From: JALZKA01 sp963715405
Lineage (GTDB): Bacteria; Actinomycetota; Thermoleophilia; Solirubrobacterales; 70-9
Length of the DNA: 64,000 nucleotides
Assembly (NCBI GenBank): GCA_963715405.1
Contig: OY970239.1
Coordinates: 2,108,001-2,172,000, forward strand
Direction: 5' to 3'
Made by a program: the position numbers and the translations under genes. Below, in pieces: positions 17,019 through 24,106 of the stretch (position 1 is its first letter; the number at the start of each line of letters is the position of its first letter). Below the pieces are notes generated by a model, which saw nothing but the letters and a program-made list of their open reading frames with translations, ran no database searches and was not told where the DNA came from.

Positions 17019-17353
17019 CCTACAAGCTCACGGTCCGGCAGGGGCCCAGCGTCGCGCGGGAGAAGTTCGAGAGCCTGGACGAAGCGATCCCGGCCTTGGA
17101 GCAGCGCGTCAAGGAGATCCGCTCGCAGGGCCCGCTCGAGTCGAAGAAGGTCTTCCGCGAGTACGAGCCGGGGGTCCAGGTGGCAGGCCGCGTCACAATC
17201 TCCACCGGCGGCTTTCTGCGCAGCGGACGAGAAGCGGGGATCGACGTGATGGGCGACGGAACGCTTGTCGCCTACGAGGGCGGCATGCGGCGCCAGGAAC
17301 TCGATCCGGGACAGCGCGGCCCGTTCGAGGCCGTGCGCAGGGTGCTCTCCTAA
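17015..17353 (+). CDS. Small conserved-looking protein, function unknown
   Basis: A 112-residue protein translated from a TTG that overlaps the citrate synthase stop. The first 40 residues look helical (SLDEAIPALEQRVKEIR). The rest contains a predicted beta-rich part with GRVTISTGGFLRSGREAGIDVMGDG. It has no cysteine, signal peptide or membrane segment. I do not recognise a family. Tight coupling to gltA suggests constitutive co-expression and is the only functional hint. Confidence 0.6.
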   Translation: MTYKLTVRQGPSVAREKFESLDEAIPALEQRVKEIRSQGPLESKKVFREYEPGVQVAGRVTISTGGFLRSGREAGIDVMGDGTLVAYEGGMRRQELDPGQRGPFEAVRRVLS

Positions 17354-17356
17354 CCT
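17351..17356 (+). promoter_or_regulatory. -10 box TAACCT of a likely leaderless promoter
   Basis: TAACCT overlaps the stop of the previous gene and ends 6 bases before GTG 17363, the spacing expected if transcription starts at the start codon. Confidence 0.4.
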
Positions 17357-17362
17357 CGAGAG

Positions 17363-17680
17363 GTGTCCGACGGCCCCGATCAAGAAGTCCCGAAGGGCAG
17401 CTATGCAGCGGGGCGCCGAGCCCGGCTTCCCCGCGGCGCCTCCGAGCCGATCCGCGTCCACATCAACGGCGTGGAGCAACCCCGAGGCGAGGTCTGGGAC
17501 GTCCGAAACGGCGAGCTCGTCTTCACGCGCCCGATCGTGAAGGAGCACGTCTCGAAGGGCCGTTGGATGGCGATGTACTTGGGCCTCTTCGGCAGCTATC
17601 GCAAGAACGAGCAGGTGGATGTCGAGTACACGCTCGGCGGCGAAACGAAGCTCGCCGCCGACATCGAGGTCACGGATTAG
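17363..17680 (+). CDS. Small hypothetical protein
   Basis: 105 residues starting at GTG. The middle (IRVHINGVEQPRGEVWDVRNGELVFTRP) is predicted beta-rich. A segment near residue 70 (GRWMAMYLGLFGSY) is moderately hydrophobic but too short and polar for a clear membrane helix. It ends with GGETKLAADIEVTD. The family is not recognised. Codon use is like its neighbours, which supports a real gene. Confidence 0.55.
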   Translation: MSDGPDQEVPKGSYAAGRRARLPRGASEPIRVHINGVEQPRGEVWDVRNGELVFTRPIVKEHVSKGRWMAMYLGLFGSYRKNEQVDVEYTLGGETKLAADIEVTD

Positions 17681-17740
17681 ATGGCCCAATCGCGAAGACG
17701 GAGTTCGATTTACCCGTGTGCCCGGGGGTAGGCGAGAGAT

Positions 17741-18112
17741 ATGGAAACCAGCCGAAAGCTCGCGGTCGCATTCGGCGTTAGCCGCATCGCCTATGCCGCT
17801 GCCCTCCTCGCGACTCCCGGCCGCGCCGCCAAGCCGTGGCTTGGCGAGGCCGCCGAGAGCGGTGGCGGACGCGTGGCCACTCGCGCGCTGGCGATACGCG
17901 ACGGAGCCCTTGGAGCCGGTGTCGCCCTGTCCGTGCTCGCCGATGATTCCGCCCGGCCGTGGCTTGCTGCCTGCGTGGTCAGCGATATTGTCGATCTAAG
18001 CGCGACCTTGATCGATCGCGACCGGCTTCCGAGCCGCGCAGCCCCGGGCACGGTCGCCGTCGCAGGCGGGATGGCGGCAGCCGGCGTTGCTCTTGCCGCG
18101 ACGGAGGACTGA
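17741..18112 (+). CDS. Small alanine-rich membrane protein, function unknown
   Basis: 123 residues with three to four weakly hydrophobic stretches (VSRIAYAAALLATP; ALAIRDGALGAGVALSVLA; WLAACVVSDIVDLSATLI; VAVAGGMAAAGVALA), suggesting an integral membrane protein with a DxxD-like SDIVDLSATLIDRD segment. The ATG at 17741 is preceded by GGCGAGAG. No family could be named. Confidence 0.55.
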   Translation: METSRKLAVAFGVSRIAYAAALLATPGRAAKPWLGEAAESGGGRVATRALAIRDGALGAGVALSVLADDSARPWLAACVVSDIVDLSATLIDRDRLPSRAAPGTVAVAGGMAAAGVALAATED

Positions 18113-18173
18113 TCCGCGAAAGCCGGGCGTTCGACGACGCGCCAAGGTATAGGGTGACCGAACTCGCACCGGC

Positions 18174-18293
18174 GTGACGATCCACCCTCAGCGCGGCGGC
18201 CACTACTGGTACTACTGGCTCGTCATCGTCGGCGGGACCATCTTCGTGATCGCCGCGCTTGCGACCGACATGTTCGGCTTGGGATCGAGCTGA
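18174..18293 (+). CDS. 39-residue single-span membrane protein
   Basis: A short frame starting at GTG 18174 encodes an aromatic-rich N-terminus (GGHYWYYW) followed by one strongly hydrophobic helix of about 18 residues (VIVGGTIFVIAALATDMFG). The composition is protein-like, not random. The stop is 4 bases from the convergent acyl-CoA dehydrogenase stop. Small membrane proteins of this kind are often missed. Its role is unknown. Confidence 0.45.
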   Translation: MTIHPQRGGHYWYYWLVIVGGTIFVIAALATDMFGLGSS

Positions 18294-18296
18294 GGA

Positions 18297-19295
18297 TCAG
18301 CCCAGGCCGACGAGCGCCGCGACGTTGTCGCGGTGAGCGCGGGCCGAGCCCATCATCTGCGCCATCGCGCGGGCGCGCTTCAAGAAGAAGTGGATGTCGT
18401 GCTCCCACGTGAAGCCGATACCGCCTAGGGTCTGGATCGCGTTGTGCGTAACCGAGGTGGCGGCGTCGGAAGCACGGGCCTTCGCCATGGACGCGGCGAG
18501 CGGGAGCAGGTCGGGATCCGCATCCGCCGCCCACGCCGCTGAGTAGGTGAGCGAGCGGGCCTCCTCGACCTCCCAGAGCATGTCGGCGAGGCGATGGGAG
18601 ACGGCCTGGTAGGCGCCGATCGGCCGGTCGAACTGCTGGCGCTCCTTCGCGTAATCGACCGAGATGTCGAGCGCGCGCTGCGCCACCCCGACGAGCTCTG
18701 CGGCGACCGCGATCTGCCCCACGCTTCCCGCCCGGGCAACGTCGCCGGGCAGACCCTCGCCTTCGCCGGCCTTTACCCGGTAATACGCGCGCGTGTCGTC
18801 GATCATGTCGATCCGCTCGAGTTCGGCGTCCTCGGGCTTGACCAGCTTCGCCCCGTCGCCGCTCGCCATCACCAGGATCGCGGCGCCGCCGGCGGCGCCT
18901 ACGATCGGGTCTGGGTCGCAGGTCATCTCGGCCGCTCCGCGCGCCTCGCCAGAGGCGATGCCGGGCAGCCACTCGGCCTTTTGCGAGTCCGAGCCCGCTT
19001 CTTGGATCACCGCGCCCGCGTAGGCGTTCGAGATGAGCGGCGTGGGCGCGCAGAAGTGGCCGAGCTCCTCGAGGAGGATTACGAGCTCGACGGTGCCGAG
19101 ACCCTCCCCGCCGTGCTCTTCGGCGATCGCAATTCCGGGCCAGCCGAGCTCCGAGATTGCCTTCCAGTCCTCGTCTGAGTAGGGACTCTCGCCTTCGGCA
19201 AGCTCGCGTACGTGCTCAGGCTTGAAGCGGGCGCCGAGGAACTCATGCGCGGTCGATTTGATCGCGCGCTGCTCGTCTGTGAAGTCGAAATCCAT
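18297..19295 (-). CDS. Acyl-CoA dehydrogenase, short subunit-like
   Basis: 332-residue acyl-CoA dehydrogenase fold: N-terminal helical domain (DFDFTDEQRAIKSTAHEFL), a shortened middle beta-domain (AEMTCDPDPIVGAAGG) and a C-terminal domain with RQQFDRPIGAYQAVSHRLADM and QTLGGIGFTWEHDIHFFLKRA. It is 45-50 residues shorter than standard enzymes, mostly in the middle domain. It lies directly downstream of a full-length partner. Actinobacterial FadE pairs for sterol or polyketide side chains form alpha2beta2 enzymes in which one chain is shorter and contributes incompletely to FAD binding (family knowledge). A heteromer with the 379-residue product is therefore likely. Confidence 0.85.
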   Translation of the reverse strand: MDFDFTDEQRAIKSTAHEFLGARFKPEHVRELAEGESPYSDEDWKAISELGWPGIAIAEEHGGEGLGTVELVILLEELGHFCAPTPLISNAYAGAVIQEAGSDSQKAEWLPGIASGEARGAAEMTCDPDPIVGAAGGAAILVMASGDGAKLVKPEDAELERIDMIDDTRAYYRVKAGEGEGLPGDVARAGSVGQIAVAAELVGVAQRALDISVDYAKERQQFDRPIGAYQAVSHRLADMLWEVEEARSLTYSAAWAADADPDLLPLAASMAKARASDAATSVTHNAIQTLGGIGFTWEHDIHFFLKRARAMAQMMGSARAHRDNVAALVGLG

Positions 19296-19321
19296 GGCGG
19301 TTGAGTGTGAGCGTTCGGTTA

Positions 19322-19334
19322 GGTACCTGGCACC
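19322..19334. repeat. Divergent copy of a GTCAG-centred palindromic 13-mer
   Basis: GGTACCTGGCACC lies between the two dehydrogenase genes. It differs at two positions from the reverse complement of the element at 57882-57894. Chance resemblance is possible. Confidence 0.2.
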
Positions 19335-19337
19335 GGG

Positions 19338-20477
19338 CTAGCGGAGCTTCGGGAGGCTGAGGACGCGCTCGGCGATGATGTTGCGAAGGACGTCCGAAGT
19401 GCCTCCCTCGATCGAGTTTGCGCGCGAGCGCAGGAAGCGGTAGGCCCAGTCCGAATCCTTCGCGAGCATCTCGGGGCCCCCGATGTCGAGCGCCAATTCG
19501 GTCAGCGCCTGGTTCGTCGAGGACCACTGAAGCTTTGCGATCGAGCCCTCGGGTCCGGGAATGCCGACCTTCATCGTCGAGGTCAAGGCGCGAAGCGCGC
19601 CCATGCGCAGGCCCTCGATGCCGATCTTGAGCCTGGCGACCTTGTCGCGGATCAGCGGGTCGTCCGCGACGCCGCGCTCCTTCGCCAGCTCCACCAGCTC
19701 GTCGAGCGAATTGGCCAGCCCGAGCGCTGCGGAAGCGCCCAAGCCGGCGCGCTCGTTCATGAGCGTCGTGATCGCGACCATCCAGCCGTTGCCCTCCCCC
19801 CCGACCACGTTCTCGTCGGGCACCCAGGCCCCTTCGATGAAGAGCTCGTTGAACTCCGCCTCGCCGGTGATCTGGCGAAGCGGCCGGACCTCGATCTCGT
19901 CCTGTTCCATATCCATGAGGAAGTACGTGAGGCCCTTGTGCTTCGGGGCGTCGGAATCGGAGCGCGCGACGAGCATGCACCACTTCGCCTCATGCGCAAA
20001 GGTGGTCCAGACCTTCTGCCCGGTGATCCTCCAGCCGCCTTCTTCCTTTATGGCCTTGGTCTTGAGCGAGGCGAGGTCGGAGCCCGACTCCGGCTCGGAG
20101 AAACCCTGGCACCAGATCTCCTCGGCGGAGAGGATCGGCTCGAGAAAGCGCTCTTTCTGAGGCTCGGTGCCATGGGCGATCACGACCGGGCCGCCCATGA
20201 CGAGGCCCAGAACGTTCGCGGGGCGCGGCGCCTTTACTCGGGCGAGCTCCTCGCCGAAGATCGACTGCTCGATCAGGGTTGCGCCGCGGCCGCCGTACTC
20301 CTTCGGCCAGGAGACCCCGGCCCACCCGGCCTCGTGGAGCTTTCGCTGCCACTCGCGCTCGAACTCGAACACCACCTGATCGCCGCCACGCGGCGCCGTG
20401 CCGGGGTGGTTCTCCTTAAGCCAAGCGCGAAACTCGTCGCGGAACTCCTGCTCGGACTCAGTCAGGGTGAGATCCAT
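19338..20477 (-). CDS. Acyl-CoA dehydrogenase
   Basis: 379-residue FAD enzyme with all family segments: GWAGVSWPKEYGGRGATL, the FAD-binding QGFSEPESGSDLASLKTKA and TGQKVWTTFAHEA, and the C-terminal EGGTSDVLRNIIAERVLSLP. This last segment matches actinobacterial FadE proteins of sterol and branched-chain catabolism. The C-terminal helical domain is complete. It stands upstream of the short dehydrogenase with a 42-base gap and 12 bases downstream of the UbiA-type gene. The acyl chain oxidised cannot be deduced. Confidence 0.9.
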   Translation of the reverse strand: MDLTLTESEQEFRDEFRAWLKENHPGTAPRGGDQVVFEFEREWQRKLHEAGWAGVSWPKEYGGRGATLIEQSIFGEELARVKAPRPANVLGLVMGGPVVIAHGTEPQKERFLEPILSAEEIWCQGFSEPESGSDLASLKTKAIKEEGGWRITGQKVWTTFAHEAKWCMLVARSDSDAPKHKGLTYFLMDMEQDEIEVRPLRQITGEAEFNELFIEGAWVPDENVVGGEGNGWMVAITTLMNERAGLGASAALGLANSLDELVELAKERGVADDPLIRDKVARLKIGIEGLRMGALRALTSTMKVGIPGPEGSIAKLQWSSTNQALTELALDIGGPEMLAKDSDWAYRFLRSRANSIEGGTSDVLRNIIAERVLSLPKLR

Positions 20478-20489
20478 GGGGGCGGGAGA

Positions 20490-21383
20490 TTAGTCGAGCA
20501 CGTAGAGCACCACGATGGCGCTCGCCACGTACGTCGCGCCCGCGAAGATCACCCCTGGGTCCTTGGCGATGATCGCGGCGGTAGAGCGGGTGTCGCCGCG
20601 GTCGTAGATCAGGTAGAGGTAGCGAAAGACCCCGTAGAGGACCGACGGCACCGTCGCCAGCATCTTGGAGCCGGCAAAGGGTGAGTCGACCGCATAGATG
20701 ATGTACGAGATCAGCGCAGTTGCGGTGACCATCGCGATCATCTGGTCTAAAAACGGGAGCGAATAGTGCTCGAGTACCGGCCGCGTGGCGGGCAGGGCAG
20801 CGTCTCCTGGCTGCGCCTTCGCGGGCGGGAGGTCTTCGAGGATCGCCTCCTGGCGCCGCTTCGTGAAGCCCAAGAAGAGGGCGAGCATCGCCGTGCAGAC
20901 GAGGAGGAACTCGGACGTCCCGACATCGACCGCCTCGGCCCCTGCAACGACGCGCAGCAGGAAGAGGCCTGCGATCGTCATCACGTCGATGATCACGAGG
21001 CGCTTGAGGATTACCGAGTAAAGGACGGTCGAAGCCGCGTAGATGCCGACGAGCGCCGCCACCTCCAGCGAAACGAAGGCGATCGTGATTCCAACCGCGG
21101 CGAGCGCGAGGAAGATCGCCGCCACACCGGCCGCCCGCTCGGAGAGCGCGCCGCTTGCGATCGGCCGCGTCCGCTTGTCCGGATGGCGGCGGTCGTGATC
21201 GACGTCGCGGAGGTCGTTGAAGAGGTAGCCCGCGCTCGAGATCGCACAGAAGGCCACGAAGGTCACTGTCGCGTCCGCGAGCGCTCCCGGCTCGTCGAAC
21301 TGGCGCGAGAAGACGAGGCCGGCGAAGACGAGGACGTTCTTCACCCACTCCTGTGGGCGCATTGCCGCGATCAGGGGGCGCAT
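20490..21383 (-). CDS. UbiA-family prenyl-phosphate transferase, DPPR-synthase-like
   Basis: Integral membrane prenyltransferase of 297 residues with about eight hydrophobic helices. The first aspartate-rich motif NDLRDVDHDRRHPDK and the RPxxWxKN start (RPQEWVKNVLV) match decaprenyl-phosphate 5-phosphoribosyltransferase (mycobacterial Rv3806c). The later FLLVCTAMLALFLGFTKRRQEA is the lysine/arginine-containing second site. The expected reaction is transfer of phosphoribose to a polyprenyl phosphate, a precursor of cell-wall arabinan. No DprE1/E2 genes are in the window, so another acceptor is possible. TAAGCT lies 9 bases upstream of its ATG, and the stop of the flavoprotein gene overlaps this box. 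Confidence 0.82.
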   Translation of the reverse strand: MRPLIAAMRPQEWVKNVLVFAGLVFSRQFDEPGALADATVTFVAFCAISSAGYLFNDLRDVDHDRRHPDKRTRPIASGALSERAAGVAAIFLALAAVGITIAFVSLEVAALVGIYAASTVLYSVILKRLVIIDVMTIAGLFLLRVVAGAEAVDVGTSEFLLVCTAMLALFLGFTKRRQEAILEDLPPAKAQPGDAALPATRPVLEHYSLPFLDQMIAMVTATALISYIIYAVDSPFAGSKMLATVPSVLYGVFRYLYLIYDRGDTRSTAAIIAKDPGVIFAGATYVASAIVVLYVLD

Positions 21384-21392
21384 GGCCGAGGG

Positions 21393-21398
21393 AGCTTA
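21393..21398 (-). promoter_or_regulatory. -10 box TAAGCT before the UbiA-type gene
   Basis: Minus-strand TAAGCT ends 9 bases before the ATG at 21383 and includes the stop codon of the upstream gene. It may provide a second promoter inside the operon. Confidence 0.3.
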
Positions 21399-23072
21399 GG
21401 TAGCCGGGTCGACGAGCACGCCTGGATTGAGGACGCCCGCAGGATCCAGTGCGCGCTTTGCCGCGCGAAGGGCGCCGGCAAACGGCTCCGGGCGCTGGCG
21501 GTCGTACCACGGCCGGTGATCGCGACCCACGGCATGGTGATGGGTGATGGTGCCGCCCGCGTCGATCAGGGCGTCCGAGACCGCCGCCTTAATCTCGTCC
21601 CACTGCTTGTCCTCTTCGCCGCGCCGTGCAGGGGCCAGGATCGTGAAATACGGCGCCGGCCCGTCTGGATAGACGTGCGTGAAGCGGCAGGTGACCTTCG
21701 AAGGCTCGCCGGCGGCCTCGCGCGCGGTCTCCATCACCGTCGCATGGAACTCCTCGAAACGCTCCCACGTGATCGAAGTCTCAAAGGTGTCCGAGAGCAC
21801 GCCGAGCGAGACGAGCGAGTCGCGCAGGTACGGGGCGGAGAGGAAGGCAGAGCGCCAGGCGCCGACGGAGTCAACACCACTGCCTGTCGGCTCCTCCCCT
21901 TCGCTCCGACTGTATGCGGCCTTCCCCTTCGGGGGGCCGCCGTGACGTCCGGGGCCGCCAGGGCTTCGGACAGGTCCCTGGGTCCGCACCTCGCCCGGCT
22001 TGCCGCCATGGCCGCGCACCGCCTCGATCGCGATCCTCATCGGCTCGTCAACCGGATGATGGGCCGACTCGAAGCCCAGGACGAGGAGTGCGCTCTCGCC
22101 GCCCCCGGCGCCCGTGAACGCGGCTTCGGCTGCGTCGAGCAGGCGGCAGTTCGCCGGGTCGAGGCCTGACTGCGAGATCTCGCGCACGGCCTGCGCCCCG
22201 GCGGCGAACGAGTCGAACTCGACGCCGCACGACGTCTTGAACCCTGGCCGCGGAACGACCCTGACCCAGGCCTCGGTGATGATTCCGAGAATCCCCTCGG
22301 AGCCGATCAGCATGCGGTCGGGACTCGGTCCCGCTCCGGAGCCCGGAAGCCGGCGGCTCTCCCAGACGCCCGCCGGCGTGATCGCGCGCACCGATTCGAC
22401 CATGTCGTCGACGTGCGTGAGCTTCGTCGCGTAATGGCCGCCCGCCCGTGTCGCTACCCAGCCGCCCAAAGTCGAGAACTCGAACGACTGCGGAAAGCAG
22501 CGCATGGTGAGCCCGCGCTCGCGTAGCTGATCCTCGAGCACGGGGCCCGGCGCGCCGGCCTGGATCCGGGCAGAGCGGGACACCTCGTCCACCTCGAGCA
22601 CGCGGTCGAGTGCGCCCAAATCGATCGTGACGACGCCCGGGTACTCGCCCGGCAGGCGCGGCTCGACGCCGCCGCACACGCTGGTGCCGCCGCCGAACGG
22701 GATCGCCGCATACCCCTCATCCGAGCACCAGGCGAGAACGGACTCGACCTCGGCCTCGTTTCGCGGGCGCGCCACCACGTCGGGCGGATTGGGAAACTCG
22801 CCCCGGAAGCCGCGCACGATGTCGCGGTACGCGGAGCCCAGCGCGTGAAAGGCCCGCGAGTGCGGGTCGTCGGCACAGATTTCCGCGAGCGAGGGCGGAG
22901 GTGAGACGCGCGGTACCGGCAACCCGACGCGCTCGAGCGGCACCGGCTCGGTCACCCCCTCCCCGCCGAAGCCCAGTCGCTCCTGCGCGAGCGGGCGCAT
23001 CGCCTCGAGCGCCTCGCGAGTCGGCTGCGCAGCCTCGGCGCCCCAGCCCCAGTGCTTGCGGCGCTCAGTCAC
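21396..23072 (-). CDS. agpS: Alkyl-dihydroxyacetonephosphate synthase-like FAD oxidase
   Basis: VAO-fold flavoprotein of 558 residues. The N-terminus RRKHWGWG resembles the alkyl-DHAP synthase RKWWGWG motif. The FAD domain has IPFGGGTSVCGG and GSEGILGIITEA. The C-terminal catalytic loop GTITHHHAVGRDH contains the three-histidine motif (H511-H513) diagnostic of alkyl-DHAP synthases. These enzymes swap the acyl chain of acyl-DHAP for a fatty alcohol, creating the glycerol ether bond. It starts at GTG with an 8-base overlap with the SDR gene. An unusual Gly/Pro/basic insertion of about 35 residues interrupts the cap domain near residue 365-400. Other VAO-fold oxidases are an alternative, but the HHH loop argues for this one. 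Confidence 0.8.
   Translation of the reverse strand: MTERRKHWGWGAEAAQPTREALEAMRPLAQERLGFGGEGVTEPVPLERVGLPVPRVSPPPSLAEICADDPHSRAFHALGSAYRDIVRGFRGEFPNPPDVVARPRNEAEVESVLAWCSDEGYAAIPFGGGTSVCGGVEPRLPGEYPGVVTIDLGALDRVLEVDEVSRSARIQAGAPGPVLEDQLRERGLTMRCFPQSFEFSTLGGWVATRAGGHYATKLTHVDDMVESVRAITPAGVWESRRLPGSGAGPSPDRMLIGSEGILGIITEAWVRVVPRPGFKTSCGVEFDSFAAGAQAVREISQSGLDPANCRLLDAAEAAFTGAGGGESALLVLGFESAHHPVDEPMRIAIEAVRGHGGKPGEVRTQGPVRSPGGPGRHGGPPKGKAAYSRSEGEEPTGSGVDSVGAWRSAFLSAPYLRDSLVSLGVLSDTFETSITWERFEEFHATVMETAREAAGEPSKVTCRFTHVYPDGPAPYFTILAPARRGEEDKQWDEIKAAVSDALIDAGGTITHHHAVGRDHRPWYDRQRPEPFAGALRAAKRALDPAGVLNPGVLVDPAT
21916..21940. repeat. GC hairpin with TTCG loop inside agpS-like gene
   Basis: GCGGCC-TT-CCCC, then TTCG, then GGGG-GG-CCGC folds into a stem of about 10 bp with a UUCG-type tetraloop and a TT bulge. 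It lies within the stretch that encodes the atypical Gly/Pro-rich insertion, suggesting a REP-like element that entered the gene in frame. Confidence 0.4.
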
Positions 23073-24012
23073 CCTCGCGCTCAGGCGGTGCCTCGGCCTT
23101 GTCCTTGTCCTCGTCCTTGTCGTCGCCCGAGCCCGGGAAGAGCTTCATCGCGCCGTTGATCAGCGCGTCCTGGACCTTCGGCGCGGCCGAGTAGGTCATC
23201 TCGGCAATCCGCCCGCCGGTGGTCGACTGCTTCTTGGGGCGGTTCACAATCGCCTTGGCGACCATGGTCGACGCCTCCTCCGGGCTGATGGAAGGCATCG
23301 ACTGGTAAAACGTCGTCGGCTCGATCATCGGCGTCCGGACGAGCGGCATGTAGACGGTGGTGATCGCAACACCATCGTCGAGGATCTCCGTTGCGATCGA
23401 GCGCGAGAACCCGTCGAGCGCATTCTTCGAGGCGACGTAGGCCGAAAAGCGCGGCGTGTTGATCTGCACGCCCATCGAGGAGATGTTCACGATCTGGCCG
23501 AATCCGCGCTCGCGCATACCCGGCAGCACTTTCAAGATCAAAGCGACCGCGCCCAGATAGTTGAGCTGGATCGTCCGCTCGTAGTCGTGAAGGCGATCGT
23601 AGGAGTGGGCGACGGAGCGCCTGATCGACATGCCGGCGTTGTTGATGAGGATGTCGACGCCGCCATGCTCGGCGAGCGCCCCGTCGGCCATCACGCCGAT
23701 CGCTTCGGTGTCAGTCAAATCGCAAGGATGGACATGGGCCTCGCCGCCGACCTCCTCGATCTTCGCCTTGACCGCCTCGAGCTTTTCCCTCGTCCGCGAG
23801 ACGAGCAGAACCTTCGCGCCGTTTCGCCCGACACGGATCGCGGACGCCTCGCCGATCCCCGACGACGCACCGGTGATGAGAATGGTCTTGCCCTCCACAG
23901 CACCGCGCAGCGAGCGATCGCGGAACGGGTTCGGCTTCGGCAGGTTTCGCGGCACACCGCTCGCCGCCTTGGCGACAGCGCGTGCTCGGTCTGCGTTGGA
24001 CGGCCGGCTCAC
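23065..24012 (-). CDS. Short-chain dehydrogenase/reductase, paralogue of the FAR C-terminal domain
   Basis: 315-residue SDR with TGASSGIG (NAD(P) binding), NNAG and the catalytic YVASK. It closely parallels the C-terminal half of the upstream 711-residue protein through the whole core (SIRRSVAxSYDR; QLNYLGAV; PRFSAYVASK; MPLVRTPMI), so the two arose by duplication. The C-terminus has a charged tail (DDKDEDKDKAEAPPEREG). In an ether-lipid setting it could be the acyl/alkyl-DHAP reductase, which is also an SDR in animals, but the sequence alone does not show this. It starts at GTG and is preceded by TAGCCT at 7 bases. Confidence 0.82.
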   Translation of the reverse strand: MSRPSNADRARAVAKAASGVPRNLPKPNPFRDRSLRGAVEGKTILITGASSGIGEASAIRVGRNGAKVLLVSRTREKLEAVKAKIEEVGGEAHVHPCDLTDTEAIGVMADGALAEHGGVDILINNAGMSIRRSVAHSYDRLHDYERTIQLNYLGAVALILKVLPGMRERGFGQIVNISSMGVQINTPRFSAYVASKNALDGFSRSIATEILDDGVAITTVYMPLVRTPMIEPTTFYQSMPSISPEEASTMVAKAIVNRPKKQSTTGGRIAEMTYSAAPKVQDALINGAMKLFPGSGDDKDEDKDKAEAPPEREGD

Positions 24013-24019
24013 AAGACGC

Positions 24020-24025
24020 AGGCTA
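24020..24025 (-). promoter_or_regulatory. -10 box TAGCCT of a likely leaderless promoter
   Basis: Minus-strand TAGCCT ends 7 bases before GTG 24012. No ribosome-binding site is seen. Confidence 0.4.
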
Positions 24026-24106
24026 TTTCACACGCCGAGAGTGAGATACCGGGACACCCTGTCCCGCGAGATCACACTCAGCGAGGGGGGCGCCTCGCCT
24101 TGTCAC

